Positions 8,778-17,873 of a stretch of DNA of 64,000 bases are shown here, piece after piece. Source of the DNA: Pseudomonas sp. FeN3W (GTDB lineage Bacteria; Pseudomonadota; Gammaproteobacteria; Pseudomonadales; Pseudomonadaceae); the NCBI GenBank assembly GCA_030263805.2, contig CP136010.1, forward strand, positions 1,255,001 to 1,319,000, in the 5' to 3' direction. Each line of letters starts with the position of its first letter. The first letter of the stretch is position 1. The notes under the pieces were generated by a model. It ran no database searches. It was not told where the DNA came from and saw only the letters and a list, made by a program, of their open reading frames with translations. Made by a program: the position numbers and the translations under genes.

Positions 8778-9031
8778 ACCTTTTCGACTTCTTCCGTGAA
8801 CGCAAGAAGAAGGAAACCCCAGCCGCGATCGCCAAAGAGCGACTGCAGATCATCGTCGCCCACGAGCGTGGACAGCGCACCGAGCCGGACTACCTGCCGG
8901 CCCTGCAGAAGGAGCTGGTCGAGGTGATCCGCAAGTACGTCAACATCGACAGCGATCAGGTCCAGGTTGCACTCGAGGATCAGGGCAGCTGCTCGATTCT
9001 CGAACTCAATATCACCCTGCCGGATCGCTGA
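8774..9031 (+). CDS. minE: Cell division topological specificity factor MinE
   Basis: An 85-residue protein that stimulates MinD ATPase and keeps MinCD away from midcell. It begins with the membrane-binding [12 protein letters not shown] and contains the anti-MinCD helix with [12 protein letters not shown] (about residues 22-33) and the dimerisation part ending [10 protein letters not shown]. The ATGA overlap with minD indicates translational coupling. Confidence 0.97.
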   Translation: MNLFDFFRERKKKETPAAIAKERLQIIVAHERGQRTEPDYLPALQKELVEVIRKYVNIDSDQVQVALEDQGSCSILELNITLPDR

Positions 9032-9074
9032 GAACCTTTACACGATCTGCTGCGCGTCGGCCCTGCTGCGTTAA

Positions 9075-9128
9075 AAACAGGCTCGGAATGCTCATTTACT
9101 TCAGTAAACTCCGCTTCCTCGCCTGTTT
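9075..9128. repeat. Long imperfect palindrome between minE and rluA
   Basis: AAACAGGC at 9075-9082 pairs with GCCTGTTT at 9121-9128, and the inner ATTTACT/AGTAAA pair further extends the hairpin around a TTC-like apex. It resembles a dispersed intergenic repeat I know from pseudomonad genomes (from memory). It could end minE transcription or be a mobile repeat. The rest of 9032-9287 shows no gene, only a further GC-rich inverted repeat near 9248-9268. Confidence 0.6.
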
Positions 9129-9287
9129 GATTCGCTGACGCTCACCCTTCGGGCCAGCCTTTGGCTGTTACTCCCGTTGGTCGTTGCGCCTTGCAGGACT
9201 CTAGCTCGCTAGACCGTGAAACGGTTCTGAACACCGGCAGCAGAAGCGGCGGCCCGCGGGTCGCCGTCTTCGTTTGTGGAAAAGCGA

Positions 9288-9923
9288 ATGCCTCTAAGCG
9301 CTATCGAGATCGTCCATCAGGACGCCGCCCTGCTGGTCATCAACAAGCCGACCCTGCTGCTGTCCGTACCGGGCCGCGCCGAAGACAACCGTGACTGTCT
9401 GGTGACCCGTCTGCAGGAAAACGGCTATCCCGAAGCGCGCATCGTGCATCGCCTGGACTGGGAAACCTCCGGGCTTATCGTGCTCGCCCGCGATGCCGAT
9501 ACGCACCGCGAATTGTCCCGCCAGTTCCATGATCGTGAAACGGAGAAGGCCTATACCGCGCTGTGCTGGGGCCAGCCGGAGCAGGACAGCGGCAGCATCG
9601 ACCTGCCGCTGCGCTACGATCCGCCGACCAAACCGCGCCACGTCGTCGATCACGAGCTGGGCAAGCAAGCACTGACCTTCTGGCGCGTGCTCGAACGCTG
9701 CGGCGACTACAGCCGCGTCGAGCTGACCCCCATCACCGGCCGCTCCCACCAGTTGCGAGTGCATATGCTGTCGATCGGGCATCCGCTGCTCGGCGATCGT
9801 CTGTATGCCCACGAGCAGGCCCTGCAAGCCCATGAGCGCCTGTGCCTGCACGCCAGCATGCTCGCACTGACCCACCCGCAAACCGGCGAGCGCCTGCGCT
9901 TCGAGTGCCCGGCACCGTTTTGA
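9288..9923 (+). CDS. rluA: Pseudouridine synthase RluA (rRNA/tRNA)
   Basis: A 211-residue pseudouridine synthase of the RluA family, which isomerises uridine in 23S rRNA and tRNA anticodon stems. It shows the catalytic motif HRLDWETSGLIVLA (Asp about residue 52) and the family signature GRSHQLRVHMLSIGHPLLGDRLY. There is no S4 domain, as in true RluA. The start ATG at 9288 follows GGAAAAG, and a GTG four codons earlier is less likely. It follows minE as in P. aeruginosa. Its stop overlaps the start of the methyltransferase gene. Confidence 0.92.
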   Translation: MPLSAIEIVHQDAALLVINKPTLLLSVPGRAEDNRDCLVTRLQENGYPEARIVHRLDWETSGLIVLARDADTHRELSRQFHDRETEKAYTALCWGQPEQDSGSIDLPLRYDPPTKPRHVVDHELGKQALTFWRVLERCGDYSRVELTPITGRSHQLRVHMLSIGHPLLGDRLYAHEQALQAHERLCLHASMLALTHPQTGERLRFECPAPF

Positions 9924-10495
9924 TGGACCGTTTTCTCGAAGCAACCCAGGGCGCACCAGAGCACCCATCCCTTCGAAAGGTACTCGATCTGTGGCGCGGC
10001 CCACCTGGCCAGGCTCTGGACCTGGGCTGCGGCGCCGGACGCGATAGCCTGGCTCTGCTGCGTGCTGGCTGGGAGGTGGTTGCTATAGACCAGTCCGCGG
10101 ATGCTCTGGAGGTCTTGCGTGTGCAGGTCGGCCCCAGCCTGTCCAGTAAGCTCACCACCCGTTGTCAGCCATTCGAGGACGAGACATCGCTACAGATCGC
10201 TGATCTAGTGAACGCGAGCTTCGCGCTGCCATTCTGCAAGCCACAGGCATTCAATGATTTATGGGCACGGATAACCCAATGCCTACGCCAGGATGGGTTG
10301 TTCGCCGGCCACTTCTTCGGCCCACACGACAGCTGGGCAGCGAAGGACTACACCATTCACAGTCGCGAGCAGCTGCTACGGCAATTCGAAAGCTGGACGC
10401 TGCTGGAGCTCAACGAGTTCGAGTTCGACGGCAAGACCGCGGTAGGTCACAGCAAGCACTGGCATCTGTTCGAGGTGATTGCCCGGCGCTACTAA
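9923..10495 (+). CDS. Class I SAM-dependent methyltransferase (TehB-like)
   Basis: A 190-residue enzyme with the SAM-binding motif I ALDLGCGAGRDSLALL (about residues 31-46), the acidic ribose-binding end of strand 2 (VVAIDQSADAL), and a motif-IV-like segment (ADLVNASFALPF). The fold is that of small-molecule methyltransferases related to TehB, but the substrate cannot be told. The start ATG at 9923 overlaps the rluA stop as TGATG, so it is translationally coupled to rluA. Confidence 0.8.
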   Translation: MDRFLEATQGAPEHPSLRKVLDLWRGPPGQALDLGCGAGRDSLALLRAGWEVVAIDQSADALEVLRVQVGPSLSSKLTTRCQPFEDETSLQIADLVNASFALPFCKPQAFNDLWARITQCLRQDGLFAGHFFGPHDSWAAKDYTIHSREQLLRQFESWTLLELNEFEFDGKTAVGHSKHWHLFEVIARRY

Positions 10496-10570
10496 GCCCC
10501 GGCCTCGTCAAGGACTGCTGCCATACATTGCAATGGGATAGACTTCGACGCTTGCAGTCCGGAGTCCGAA

Positions 10571-11860
10571 ATGCGCAAAGCTCTCAACCAAGGCCTGATC
10601 GAATATCTGCAGGCGTCCCCTACCCCGTTCCATGCCACCCAGAATCTCGCTCAGGCGCTACAGGCCGCCGGCTACCGTGCGCTGGACGAGCGTGAGGTCT
10701 GGCATACCGAGGCTGGTGGGCGTTATTACGTCACCCGCAATGACTCGGCCATCATCGCCTTTCAGCTGGGCAGCAAGTCGCTCGTCGAGCATGGTTTGCG
10801 GTTGGTCGGCGCCCATACCGACAGTCCGTGCCTGCGGGTCAAGCCGCAACCGGAGCTGCAGCGCCAGGGCTTCTGGCAGCTGGGTGTCGAGGTGTATGGC
10901 GGCGCCCTGCTCGCCCCCTGGTTCGACCGCGATCTGTCGCTGGCCGGCCGTGTCACCTACAGCCGTGATGGTCGCATCGAGAGCCAACTGATCGACTTCA
11001 AGGTGCCGATCGCAACGATTCCCAACCTGGCGATTCACCTCAATCGGGAAGCCAATCAGGGCTGGGCCATCAACGCGCAGAACGAGCTACCGCCGATTCT
11101 GGCGCAGATCGCCAGCCAGGAAAGCCCCGACTTCCGCGCACTGCTCGCCGATCAGCTCGGCCGTGAGCATGGCCTGGTCGCCGATGTGGTGCTGGACTTC
11201 GAACTGAGCTTTTACGACACCCAGAGCGCCGCCGTAATTGGCCTGCATGGTGACTTCATCGCCGGCGCGCGCCTGGACAATCTGCTTTCGTGCTTTGCCG
11301 GCTTGCAGGCCTTGCTGAACGCCGAGCCCGAGCACACCTGCGTGCTGGTCTGCACCGATCATGAGGAAGTCGGCTCCACCTCGCTATGCGGCGCGGACGG
11401 CCCGTTCCTCGAGCAGGTCTTGCGCCGTGTGCTGCCGGACGAGGACGACTTCCAGCGCGCCATCAGCCATTCCCTGCTGATCTCCGCCGACAATGCCCAC
11501 GCGGTGCACCCGAACTACGCCGACAAGCACGACGGCAATCACGGGCCGAAGCTCAACGCCGGCCCGGTAATCAAGGTGAACAACAACCAGCGCTACGCCA
11601 CCAGCAGCGAAACCGCCGGGTTCTTCCGTCATCTCTGCCTGGAAAACGAAGTGCCGGTGCAGAGTTTCGTCACCCGCAGCGACATGGGTTGCGGCTCCAC
11701 GATCGGCCCGATCACGGCCAGTCAGCTGGGTGTGCGTACCGTCGACATCGGTCTGCCGACCTTCGCCATGCACTCGATCCGTGAGCTCGCAGGAAGTCAG
11801 GACCTGGCTCACCTGGTCAAGGTACTGACCGCCTTTTACGCCAGCAGCCAGCTGCCTTGA
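10571..11860 (+). CDS. apeB: Aspartyl aminopeptidase, M18 family
   Basis: A 429-residue cytosolic metallo-aminopeptidase that removes N-terminal acidic residues from peptides. Zinc ligands of the M18 family are visible: [13 protein letters not shown] (His about residue 80), GARLDNLLS (Asp), [11 protein letters not shown] (Glu pair) and a C-terminal TFAMHSIRE (His). [20 protein letters not shown] is another family signature. Complete length. A hairpin lies downstream before the convergent oxidoreductase. Confidence 0.95.
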   Translation: MRKALNQGLIEYLQASPTPFHATQNLAQALQAAGYRALDEREVWHTEAGGRYYVTRNDSAIIAFQLGSKSLVEHGLRLVGAHTDSPCLRVKPQPELQRQGFWQLGVEVYGGALLAPWFDRDLSLAGRVTYSRDGRIESQLIDFKVPIATIPNLAIHLNREANQGWAINAQNELPPILAQIASQESPDFRALLADQLGREHGLVADVVLDFELSFYDTQSAAVIGLHGDFIAGARLDNLLSCFAGLQALLNAEPEHTCVLVCTDHEEVGSTSLCGADGPFLEQVLRRVLPDEDDFQRAISHSLLISADNAHAVHPNYADKHDGNHGPKLNAGPVIKVNNNQRYATSSETAGFFRHLCLENEVPVQSFVTRSDMGCGSTIGPITASQLGVRTVDIGLPTFAMHSIRELAGSQDLAHLVKVLTAFYASSQLP

Positions 11861-11868
11861 GCCGCACA

Positions 11869-11903
11869 CCGGGCAGGTCTGCAACATCTGCAAACCTGCC
11901 CGG
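11869..11903. terminator. Hairpin between convergent apeB and oxidoreductase genes
   Basis: CCGGGCAGGT (11869-11878) pairs perfectly with ACCTGCCCGG (11894-11903) around a 15-base loop. There is no strong T-run, so it is a weak intrinsic terminator candidate. Confidence 0.4.
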
Positions 11904-11943
11904 TCGATCAAGGCAAAGCTCATCTACATCAGGATGCTGCGGC

Positions 11944-12906
11944 TCAGGAAAGCGCGCTATCGATCACCAGAGCCACCTTGCCAGACACGGTATTGCTGGC
12001 CAGCGTTTCGAATGCAGCCTCCACATCACCAATGGCAAAGGTCCGCTCCAGACGCGGCGAAAGCTTGCCCTGGGTGAACAACGGCCAGACCTTCTCTTCC
12101 ATTTCCGCCAGCAGCGCGGCCTTGTAATCGGCGTCGCGGCTGCGCAGGGTCGAGCCGATCAACTGGATGCGCTTGGCCAGCAAACCAGCCAGATCCATCT
12201 CGGCCTTGCGTCCGCCCATCAAGCCGATCATCACCCAACGCCCATCCATCGCCAGCAGTTGCATGTTCAATGCGGCGTACTTGGCACCGACCGGGTCGAG
12301 GATCATGTCGAACGGACCGAAATCGCGCAGCGCTTCGAGCGAGTCACCTCGTAGCACACCGCCCTGGGCGCCCAGCGATTCGCAGTAGGCCAGCCGTTCG
12401 GCCGAGCCGACGCTGACCCAGCAGGGATTGCCAAAGGCCTTGCACAGCTGGATCGCCGCCGAGCCGACACCGCTGGCGCCGGCGTGCAGCAATACCTTGT
12501 CGCCGGCCAGCAATGCGCCCAAACGATAGAGATTGAGCCAGGCCGTGGCATATACCTCCGGGATCACCGCAGCCTCATGCAGCGACATACCCTCGGGAAC
12601 CGGCAGCGCGTGGCGGGCATCGACTACCACCTCCTCGGCCATGCCGCCGCCAGCCAGCAGCGTGCACACGCGATCACCCACCTTCCAGCGGCTGCGCCCG
12701 TTGACCTCGGCGACAACCCCTGCGCACTCCAGCCCCAGGATGTCGGTGACACCTGCCGGCGGCGGATAGTGGCCGGCTCGCTGCAGCAGGTCCGCACGGT
12801 TCAGCCCGGCAGCGGCCACACGGATACGGATTTCACCATCGCCGCACGCCGGAGCCGGTCGCTCGGCCCACTCCAGATGCCCCTCGATACCTTGCAATGC
12901 CTTCAT
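11944..12906 (-). CDS. NAD(P)H quinone oxidoreductase, zinc-free MDR family
   Basis: A 320-residue medium-chain dehydrogenase/reductase of the quinone reductase (PIG3-like) type. The N-terminal GroES-like domain contains AAAGLNRADLLQRAGHYPPP and ILGLECAGVV. The Rossmann domain contains VLLHAGASGVGSAAIQL (about residues 140-156), the NADPH-binding turn. Zinc ligands are absent, as expected for quinone reductases. The start MKALQGIEG at 12906 follows GGAGGCAGC directly and is clearly better than the upstream ATG at 12999. It is divergent from prc. Confidence 0.88.
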   Translation of the reverse strand: MKALQGIEGHLEWAERPAPACGDGEIRIRVAAAGLNRADLLQRAGHYPPPAGVTDILGLECAGVVAEVNGRSRWKVGDRVCTLLAGGGMAEEVVVDARHALPVPEGMSLHEAAVIPEVYATAWLNLYRLGALLAGDKVLLHAGASGVGSAAIQLCKAFGNPCWVSVGSAERLAYCESLGAQGGVLRGDSLEALRDFGPFDMILDPVGAKYAALNMQLLAMDGRWVMIGLMGGRKAEMDLAGLLAKRIQLIGSTLRSRDADYKAALLAEMEEKVWPLFTQGKLSPRLERTFAIGDVEAAFETLASNTVSGKVALVIDSALS

Positions 12907-13079
12907 GCTGCCTCCATAGTGGTTCCTATCTATGCCCACCCAACTGATCGCTCGCTGGCCTTCTTTGACCACCTCAACCATCGGGCTTGTGCTTTCCACC
13001 GCCGGACGGAAACCGAACCGGCGCCTACTTTAGATGGCCTAATATGCGTTATTCCCTAGCCTTACGTCGCCCCCAAGCC

Positions 13080-15164
13080 ATGAAACGTACGCTGACCTGC
13101 ACCGTTCTCGCCGTTCTTTTCGGCCTTCACGCTTCCCTGGCGATGGCCAAAGCCGTCAGCGCGCCAGAGAACTGGGACTACCTGCAACCCGATCGTGACC
13201 AGGTCATCGCCAGCCTGAACGTCGTCGAGCTGCTCAAGCGCCATCACTACAACAAGCCGCCACTGAACGATGCGCGCTCGGCGAAGATCTTCGACAGCTA
13301 CATCCAGATGCTCGATCCCTCGCGCAGCTATTTCCTGGCATCCGACCTCGAAGAGTTCGGCAAGTGGCGCAACCAGTTCGACGACTTTCTCAAGGGCGGC
13401 AATCTCGAGCCCGGCTTCATCATCTATACCCGTCATCTCGAGCGCTTGCAGAACCGCTTGAACTACGCCCTGAGCCTGCTCGACAAGGGCGTCGACAGCT
13501 TCGACTTCAGCGTCGACGAGGAACTACTGGTCGACCGCGAGAAGGCCGCGTGGGCCAAGGACACCGCAGAGCTGGATGACCTGTGGCGCAAGCGGGTCAA
13601 GGACGAGGTGTTGCGCCTGAAAATCGCCGGCAAGGAACCAAAGGCCATTGAGGAGCTGCTGACCAAACGCTACAAAAACCAGCTATCGCGCCTCAACCAG
13701 ACCCGTGGCGAGGACGTGTTCCAGACCTACATCAACGCCTTCGCACAGACCTACGATCCGCACACCCAGTACCTGTCGCCGGACAGCGCGGAGAATTTCG
13801 ACATCAACATGAGCCTGTCGCTCGAAGGCATCGGCGCGGTGCTGCAGAGCGACAACGAGCACGTGAAAATCGTACGCCTGGTGCCAGCCGGCCCGGCGGA
13901 GAAGAGCAAGCAGCTGGCGCCTGCGGACAAGATCGTCGGGGTCGGCCAGGCCAACGATGAGATGGTTGACGTCATCGGCTGGCGCCTGGATGAGGTGGTC
14001 AAGCTCATCCGCGGCCCGAAAGGCTCCGTCGTGCGCCTGGAAGTCATCCCGGCGAGCAACGCGCCGAATGACCAGAGCAGCAAGATCGTCGCCATCACCC
14101 GCGAAGCGGTGAAGCTCGAGGAGCAGGCCGCGAAGAAATCGGTGCTCAACCTCGAACACCAGGGGCAGAACTTCAAGCTTGGCGTGATCGAAATTCCGGC
14201 GTTCTACCTCGACTTCAAAGCGCTGCGCGCCGGGGACCAGAACTACAAGAGCACCACCCGTGACGTCAAAAAGCTGCTCTCCGAACTGGAAGCAGAGAAG
14301 GTCGACGGCGTGGTCATCGACCTGCGCAACAACGGCGGCGGCTCACTGCAAGAGGCCACCGAGCTCACCGGACTGTTCATCGATCAAGGCCCGACCGTGT
14401 TGGTGCGTAATAGCGATGGCCGCGTAGACGTGCTTGCCGATGAGCAGACCGGCGCGCTGTACAAGGGGCCGTTGGCCGTCCTGGTCAACCGTCTTTCGGC
14501 ATCGGCCTCGGAGATTTTCGCCGGCGCGATGCAGGACTATCACCGGGCGCTGATTCTCGGTGGCCAGACCTTCGGCAAGGGTACCGTGCAGACCATCCAG
14601 CCACTCAACCATGGCGAGCTGAAACTGACCCTGGCCAAGTTCTACCGCGTATCCGGGCAGAGCACGCAGCATCAGGGTGTGATTCCCGACATCACCTACC
14701 CTGCCGATGTCGACACCAAGGAAATCGGTGAAAGTGCGCTGCCGGAAGCGCTGCCCTGGGACAGCATCCGCGCGGCCATCAACCCGGACATGAACCCGTT
14801 CAAGCCGTTCCTCGCCGAGCTTAAGGCACGCCACGAAGCACGCACCGGCGAGAACCCGGACTTCGTCTTTACCCGCGATCGCCTGGCGCTTGCCCAGGAG
14901 CTGATGCACGAAACCACCGTCAGCCTCAACGAAGAAAAGCGCCGTGCACAGCAGGCCGATATCGAAAAGCGCCAGCTGGCTCTGGAGAATGCACTGCGCT
15001 TGGCCAAAGGTGAGGAGCCGCTGGCGAAGCTGGAGAAGGAAGACGAGAACACGCCTCACGTGGAAGCGGACAAGCCAAAGCCGGAGGATGATGCCTACCT
15101 CTCCGAAAGCGGGCGCATTCTGCTGGATTACCTCGGTCTCAGCTCGGCGATGGCCAAGCACTGA
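13080..15164 (+). CDS. prc: Carboxy-terminal processing protease Prc/Tsp
   Basis: A 694-residue periplasmic S41 protease. A signal peptide covers about residues 1-20 (VLAVLFGLHASLAMA). The N-terminal Prc helical region follows, then the PDZ domain (about 220-310), then the S41 core with the catalytic Ser/Lys: LVNRLSASASEIFAGAMQDY has the Ser and QTFGKGTVQT the Lys. GVVIDLRNNGGGSL is also typical. The C-terminal DUF3340-like tail is charged. ATG at 13080 puts the signal peptide first; an in-frame ATG at 13044 is an alternative. It degrades misfolded periplasmic proteins and, in pseudomonads, can affect anti-sigma factor MucA. Confidence 0.93.
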   Translation: MKRTLTCTVLAVLFGLHASLAMAKAVSAPENWDYLQPDRDQVIASLNVVELLKRHHYNKPPLNDARSAKIFDSYIQMLDPSRSYFLASDLEEFGKWRNQFDDFLKGGNLEPGFIIYTRHLERLQNRLNYALSLLDKGVDSFDFSVDEELLVDREKAAWAKDTAELDDLWRKRVKDEVLRLKIAGKEPKAIEELLTKRYKNQLSRLNQTRGEDVFQTYINAFAQTYDPHTQYLSPDSAENFDINMSLSLEGIGAVLQSDNEHVKIVRLVPAGPAEKSKQLAPADKIVGVGQANDEMVDVIGWRLDEVVKLIRGPKGSVVRLEVIPASNAPNDQSSKIVAITREAVKLEEQAAKKSVLNLEHQGQNFKLGVIEIPAFYLDFKALRAGDQNYKSTTRDVKKLLSELEAEKVDGVVIDLRNNGGGSLQEATELTGLFIDQGPTVLVRNSDGRVDVLADEQTGALYKGPLAVLVNRLSASASEIFAGAMQDYHRALILGGQTFGKGTVQTIQPLNHGELKLTLAKFYRVSGQSTQHQGVIPDITYPADVDTKEIGESALPEALPWDSIRAAINPDMNPFKPFLAELKARHEARTGENPDFVFTRDRLALAQELMHETTVSLNEEKRRAQQADIEKRQLALENALRLAKGEEPLAKLEKEDENTPHVEADKPKPEDDAYLSESGRILLDYLGLSSAMAKH

Positions 15165-15212
15165 GTGGAACGCGACGATGTCATCAAATTGACATCATGG
15201 CGTCGTGAAATG

Positions 15213-15240
15213 AAAGGGCCGCGCTGCGGCCCTTTTTCTT
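15213..15240 (+). terminator. Rho-independent terminator of prc
   Basis: AAAGGGCCGC (15213-15222) and GCGGCCCTTT (15226-15235) form a 10-bp stem with a 3-base loop followed by a T-rich tract, 50 bp after the prc stop. Confidence 0.9.
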
Positions 15241-15259
15241 TTCATGCCCAGAGACCTCC

Positions 15260-17056
15260 ATGACAGTCACCGAGCAGTTGAGCACGCTGGGACACATCCT
15301 TGCTCACGGCGACATCACCACCCTGTTCCAACCCATCGTCTCGCTCTCGGAGCGACGCATTCTCGGCTATGAAGCACTCAGCCGTGGACCATCCAACGGC
15401 CCGCTGCACTCCCCGATCAACCTGCTCGCCACCGCACGCCACGCCGGTCGCCTCAACGAACTGGAGATGACCTGCCGCGAGACGGCGTGCCGGCGCTACA
15501 GCCAGGGTGCGCTACGCGGCAAGCTATTTCTCAACGCCTCACCGGAAACGCTGCTTGACGCAACCCACAAACCTGGACGCACGCTCGAGTTGCTGCATAC
15601 CTATGGCATCTCCGCGGACAACGTAGTCATCGAACTGACCGAACAGGCGCCCGCCGACGATCTCGAGCTACTGGACAAGGCGCTTCATCACTATCGCTCG
15701 ATGGGTTTCAGCATCGCACTCGACGACCTTGGCGCCGGTTACTCAAGCCTGCGCCTATGGTCCGAGCTGCGACCGGACTATGTGAAGATCGACCGCTATT
15801 TCATCGACGGCATCCATCTCGACCCCGTGAAGCGCGAGTTCGTCGAATCCATCCTGAAGATCGCCCGCGCCTCGCGTGCTCAGGTCATCGCCGAAGGTAT
15901 CGAACTGCGCGAAGAACTGGCGGTGCTGGCCGGCATGGGTATCGATCTGGTGCAGGGCTATTTGCTCGGACGTCCACTGGAGTTGCCTGCGCAGGACATC
16001 GACGAGGTCCTGCCACCGCCAGAGGTCCAGCAGGCGGTCTTAGGCGAGGAATCCGGCAACCTGTCTGGACTGCTCATCCAGCAACCCGCCATGTCCGCAG
16101 AACGTCCGGTCGCTGAAATGCTCGAGGCGTTTCGACTGCAGCCCGCCCTGAACTCAATCGCAGTCTTGGATGCCGGCGCCAGGCCGGTCGGCATACTGCA
16201 CCGCAATCTCATTTCCGACGCGCTGCTCAAGCCCTACGCCACCGATCTGCTGGCACGCAAACCGCTCAGCCGCCTGATGAGCACGGATTTCCTCGCCGTC
16301 GAGCTCGACCAGTCGCTGCAACAGGTCAGCCGCTTGCTCACCAGCCGGGCCCGCCAAAGAATCGAGGAAGATTTCGTCATCACGCTGGCAGGTCAATACA
16401 TCGGTCTGGGCCGCATCATCGATGTTTTGAGGTTGATAACCGAACTGAAAATTCAGCAAGCACGCCACGCCAACCCACTGACATTGCTACCTGGCAACGT
16501 GCCTATCCAGCAATGCCTGACCCGTCTCTTGCTGCAGCGACGCAGGGCGCTGGTCTGTTACGTCGACATCGACAATTTCAAGCCTTTCAACGACCTGTAT
16601 GGCTACGCCAAAGGCGATGAAGTGCTGCTGTGTCTGGCCCAATGTCTGAACGACCAGGTCGACCCACAGATGGATTTCGTCGGCCATATTGGCGGGGATG
16701 ATTTCATGCTGGTACTGAGCGGCCATGACTGGGAGCAGCGCATCGCCGATCTGCACAGCGCCTTCGCGCGTCGCAGCAGCACCTTCTACCAGCCAGAGCA
16801 CCTCGCGGCCGGCTGCTTTATTTCCACCAGCCGTGACGGACGTGAGCAGCGCTATGCCTTGCTATCACTCTCGATCGGGGTGGTCAGCGTGCACCCGGAG
16901 CATACCGACCGCCTGGATGCAGGCAGGCTCGCCGCCCTTGCTTCGGAGGCCAAGCGCTTTGCCAAACAGGTGGACGGCCCAAGCTTCCACTTGATCGACG
17001 CCGGGAAGGCAACGCAGGATGCCTACAATCCCAGTTGCTCCGCCTTCGCCTTGTAA
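15260..17056 (+). CDS. Cyclic-di-GMP protein with EAL, CBS-pair and GGDEF domains
   Basis: A 598-residue soluble protein. The EAL phosphodiesterase domain (about 15-250) keeps its key motifs: YEALSRGP, NASPETL, VIELTE, ALDDLGAGYSS, VKIDRYFI, IAEGIE and QGYLLGRP. A CBS-pair-like region follows (about 270-400; RPVGILHR and GQYIGLGRIIDVL). The C-terminal GGDEF domain (about 420-590) has GGDDF in place of GGDEF, with YVDIDNFKPFNDLYG. No RxxD inhibitory site is seen ahead of GGDDF. A functional phosphodiesterase with a possibly regulatory diguanylate cyclase domain is likely. The EAL-CBS-GGDEF order next to prc is conserved in P. aeruginosa as I recall. Confidence 0.9.
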   Translation: MTVTEQLSTLGHILAHGDITTLFQPIVSLSERRILGYEALSRGPSNGPLHSPINLLATARHAGRLNELEMTCRETACRRYSQGALRGKLFLNASPETLLDATHKPGRTLELLHTYGISADNVVIELTEQAPADDLELLDKALHHYRSMGFSIALDDLGAGYSSLRLWSELRPDYVKIDRYFIDGIHLDPVKREFVESILKIARASRAQVIAEGIELREELAVLAGMGIDLVQGYLLGRPLELPAQDIDEVLPPPEVQQAVLGEESGNLSGLLIQQPAMSAERPVAEMLEAFRLQPALNSIAVLDAGARPVGILHRNLISDALLKPYATDLLARKPLSRLMSTDFLAVELDQSLQQVSRLLTSRARQRIEEDFVITLAGQYIGLGRIIDVLRLITELKIQQARHANPLTLLPGNVPIQQCLTRLLLQRRRALVCYVDIDNFKPFNDLYGYAKGDEVLLCLAQCLNDQVDPQMDFVGHIGGDDFMLVLSGHDWEQRIADLHSAFARRSSTFYQPEHLAAGCFISTSRDGREQRYALLSLSIGVVSVHPEHTDRLDAGRLAALASEAKRFAKQVDGPSFHLIDAGKATQDAYNPSCSAFAL

Positions 17057-17490
17057 CGATCTGCTTGATGGGAGTCTGCGGCAAGGCCGTGGCCGCCGGC
17101 ACGATACAGTTGCTCAAGGCGGACCGCCGCCAGTGGATGCCCTGCCTCGGCCGCCTGGGACCACCAGCGAGCCGCCTCACTGCCATCCGGACCATGAGAG
17201 GCATCTTCGCTGAGGCTTATGACGCCCATCTGGTATGCCGCTTTCACATCCCCCGCCTTGGCCGCCAGCCTCAGCAGACGAACGCCTTCCTGCTTGGCGC
17301 CATAGCCGCGCCCGCGGAAATACAGGATATGACCGTAGAAACTCTGCGCAGACACGTCACCCAACGCCGCCATCCGCGCGAATTGCCCTTCCATCCAACG
17401 CCAGATCTTCGGCTGCTGAACCGCGTAGTGCGACGTCATCAACTTGCGGGCAGTGAAATAGCCAAGCCTCGCACGCAGCCTGCCCAGCAT
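17023..17490 (-). CDS. Sel1-repeat (TPR-like) protein
   Basis: A 155-residue protein built of Sel1-type repeats, visible as SAQSFYGHILYFRGRGYGAKQEG, KAAYQMGVISLSE and AARWWSQAAEAGHPLAAVRLEQLY. Such repeats form alpha-solenoid protein-binding surfaces. There is no signal peptide. Its 3' end overlaps the 3' end of the converging EAL-GGDEF gene by 34 bp. The molecular partner is unknown. It abuts the upstream small gene at 17490, so they probably form one unit. Confidence 0.75.
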   Translation of the reverse strand: MLGRLRARLGYFTARKLMTSHYAVQQPKIWRWMEGQFARMAALGDVSAQSFYGHILYFRGRGYGAKQEGVRLLRLAAKAGDVKAAYQMGVISLSEDASHGPDGSEAARWWSQAAEAGHPLAAVRLEQLYRAGGHGLAADSHQADRYKAKAEQLGL

Positions 17491-17873
17491 CAGACCTCCT
17501 CCGAATAATCGAACTCGAATACGCGCGCCACTTCTCCCGCATGCCAGGATGCAGCAACGGCACCATCAGCCGGCCCCGAGAAGCGTCCCAACCGCGCAGC
17601 GCACTCGAAAAAACCGGTGCGGGGCAAACGACTAGCACCCTGGCTGATGACCAGTGCGCTGCGCAACGGGCGCTCCGAGCGCGCATCTAGGGCCGCGAGA
17701 TGCTCAAGCGCAGCGGTAAGGGTTTGCATGGCGGGTGTGGGCAGCTGGAGTCGCTCGATCAGCGCACGGTAGGTCACCAGATGTCGCTGCCGACGAGCGG
17801 CATCCAGCTCACCAAGCAGCGCCTGCCAGTGTTGTCGGCTGATGGATACTGACGTCAAGCGTCGCCCTCCCAT
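17490..17873 (-). CDS. Conserved-looking hypothetical protein downstream of an XRE regulator
   Basis: A protein of about 122-127 residues, not recognised. It begins SVSISRQHWQALLGELDAARRQRHLVTYRALIERL, which looks helical, and ends with FECAARLGRFSGPADGAVAASWHAGEVARVFEFDYSEEV. No signal peptide or membrane segment is seen. Two starts are possible: ATG at 17873, or TTG at 17858 preceded by GGGAGGG and overlapping the stop of the upstream regulator gene. The TTG start has the better ribosome binding site. Coupling to the XRE gene suggests a paired function. Confidence 0.65.
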   Translation of the reverse strand: MGGRRLTSVSISRQHWQALLGELDAARRQRHLVTYRALIERLQLPTPAMQTLTAALEHLAALDARSERPLRSALVISQGASRLPRTGFFECAARLGRFSGPADGAVAASWHAGEVARVFEFDYSEEV

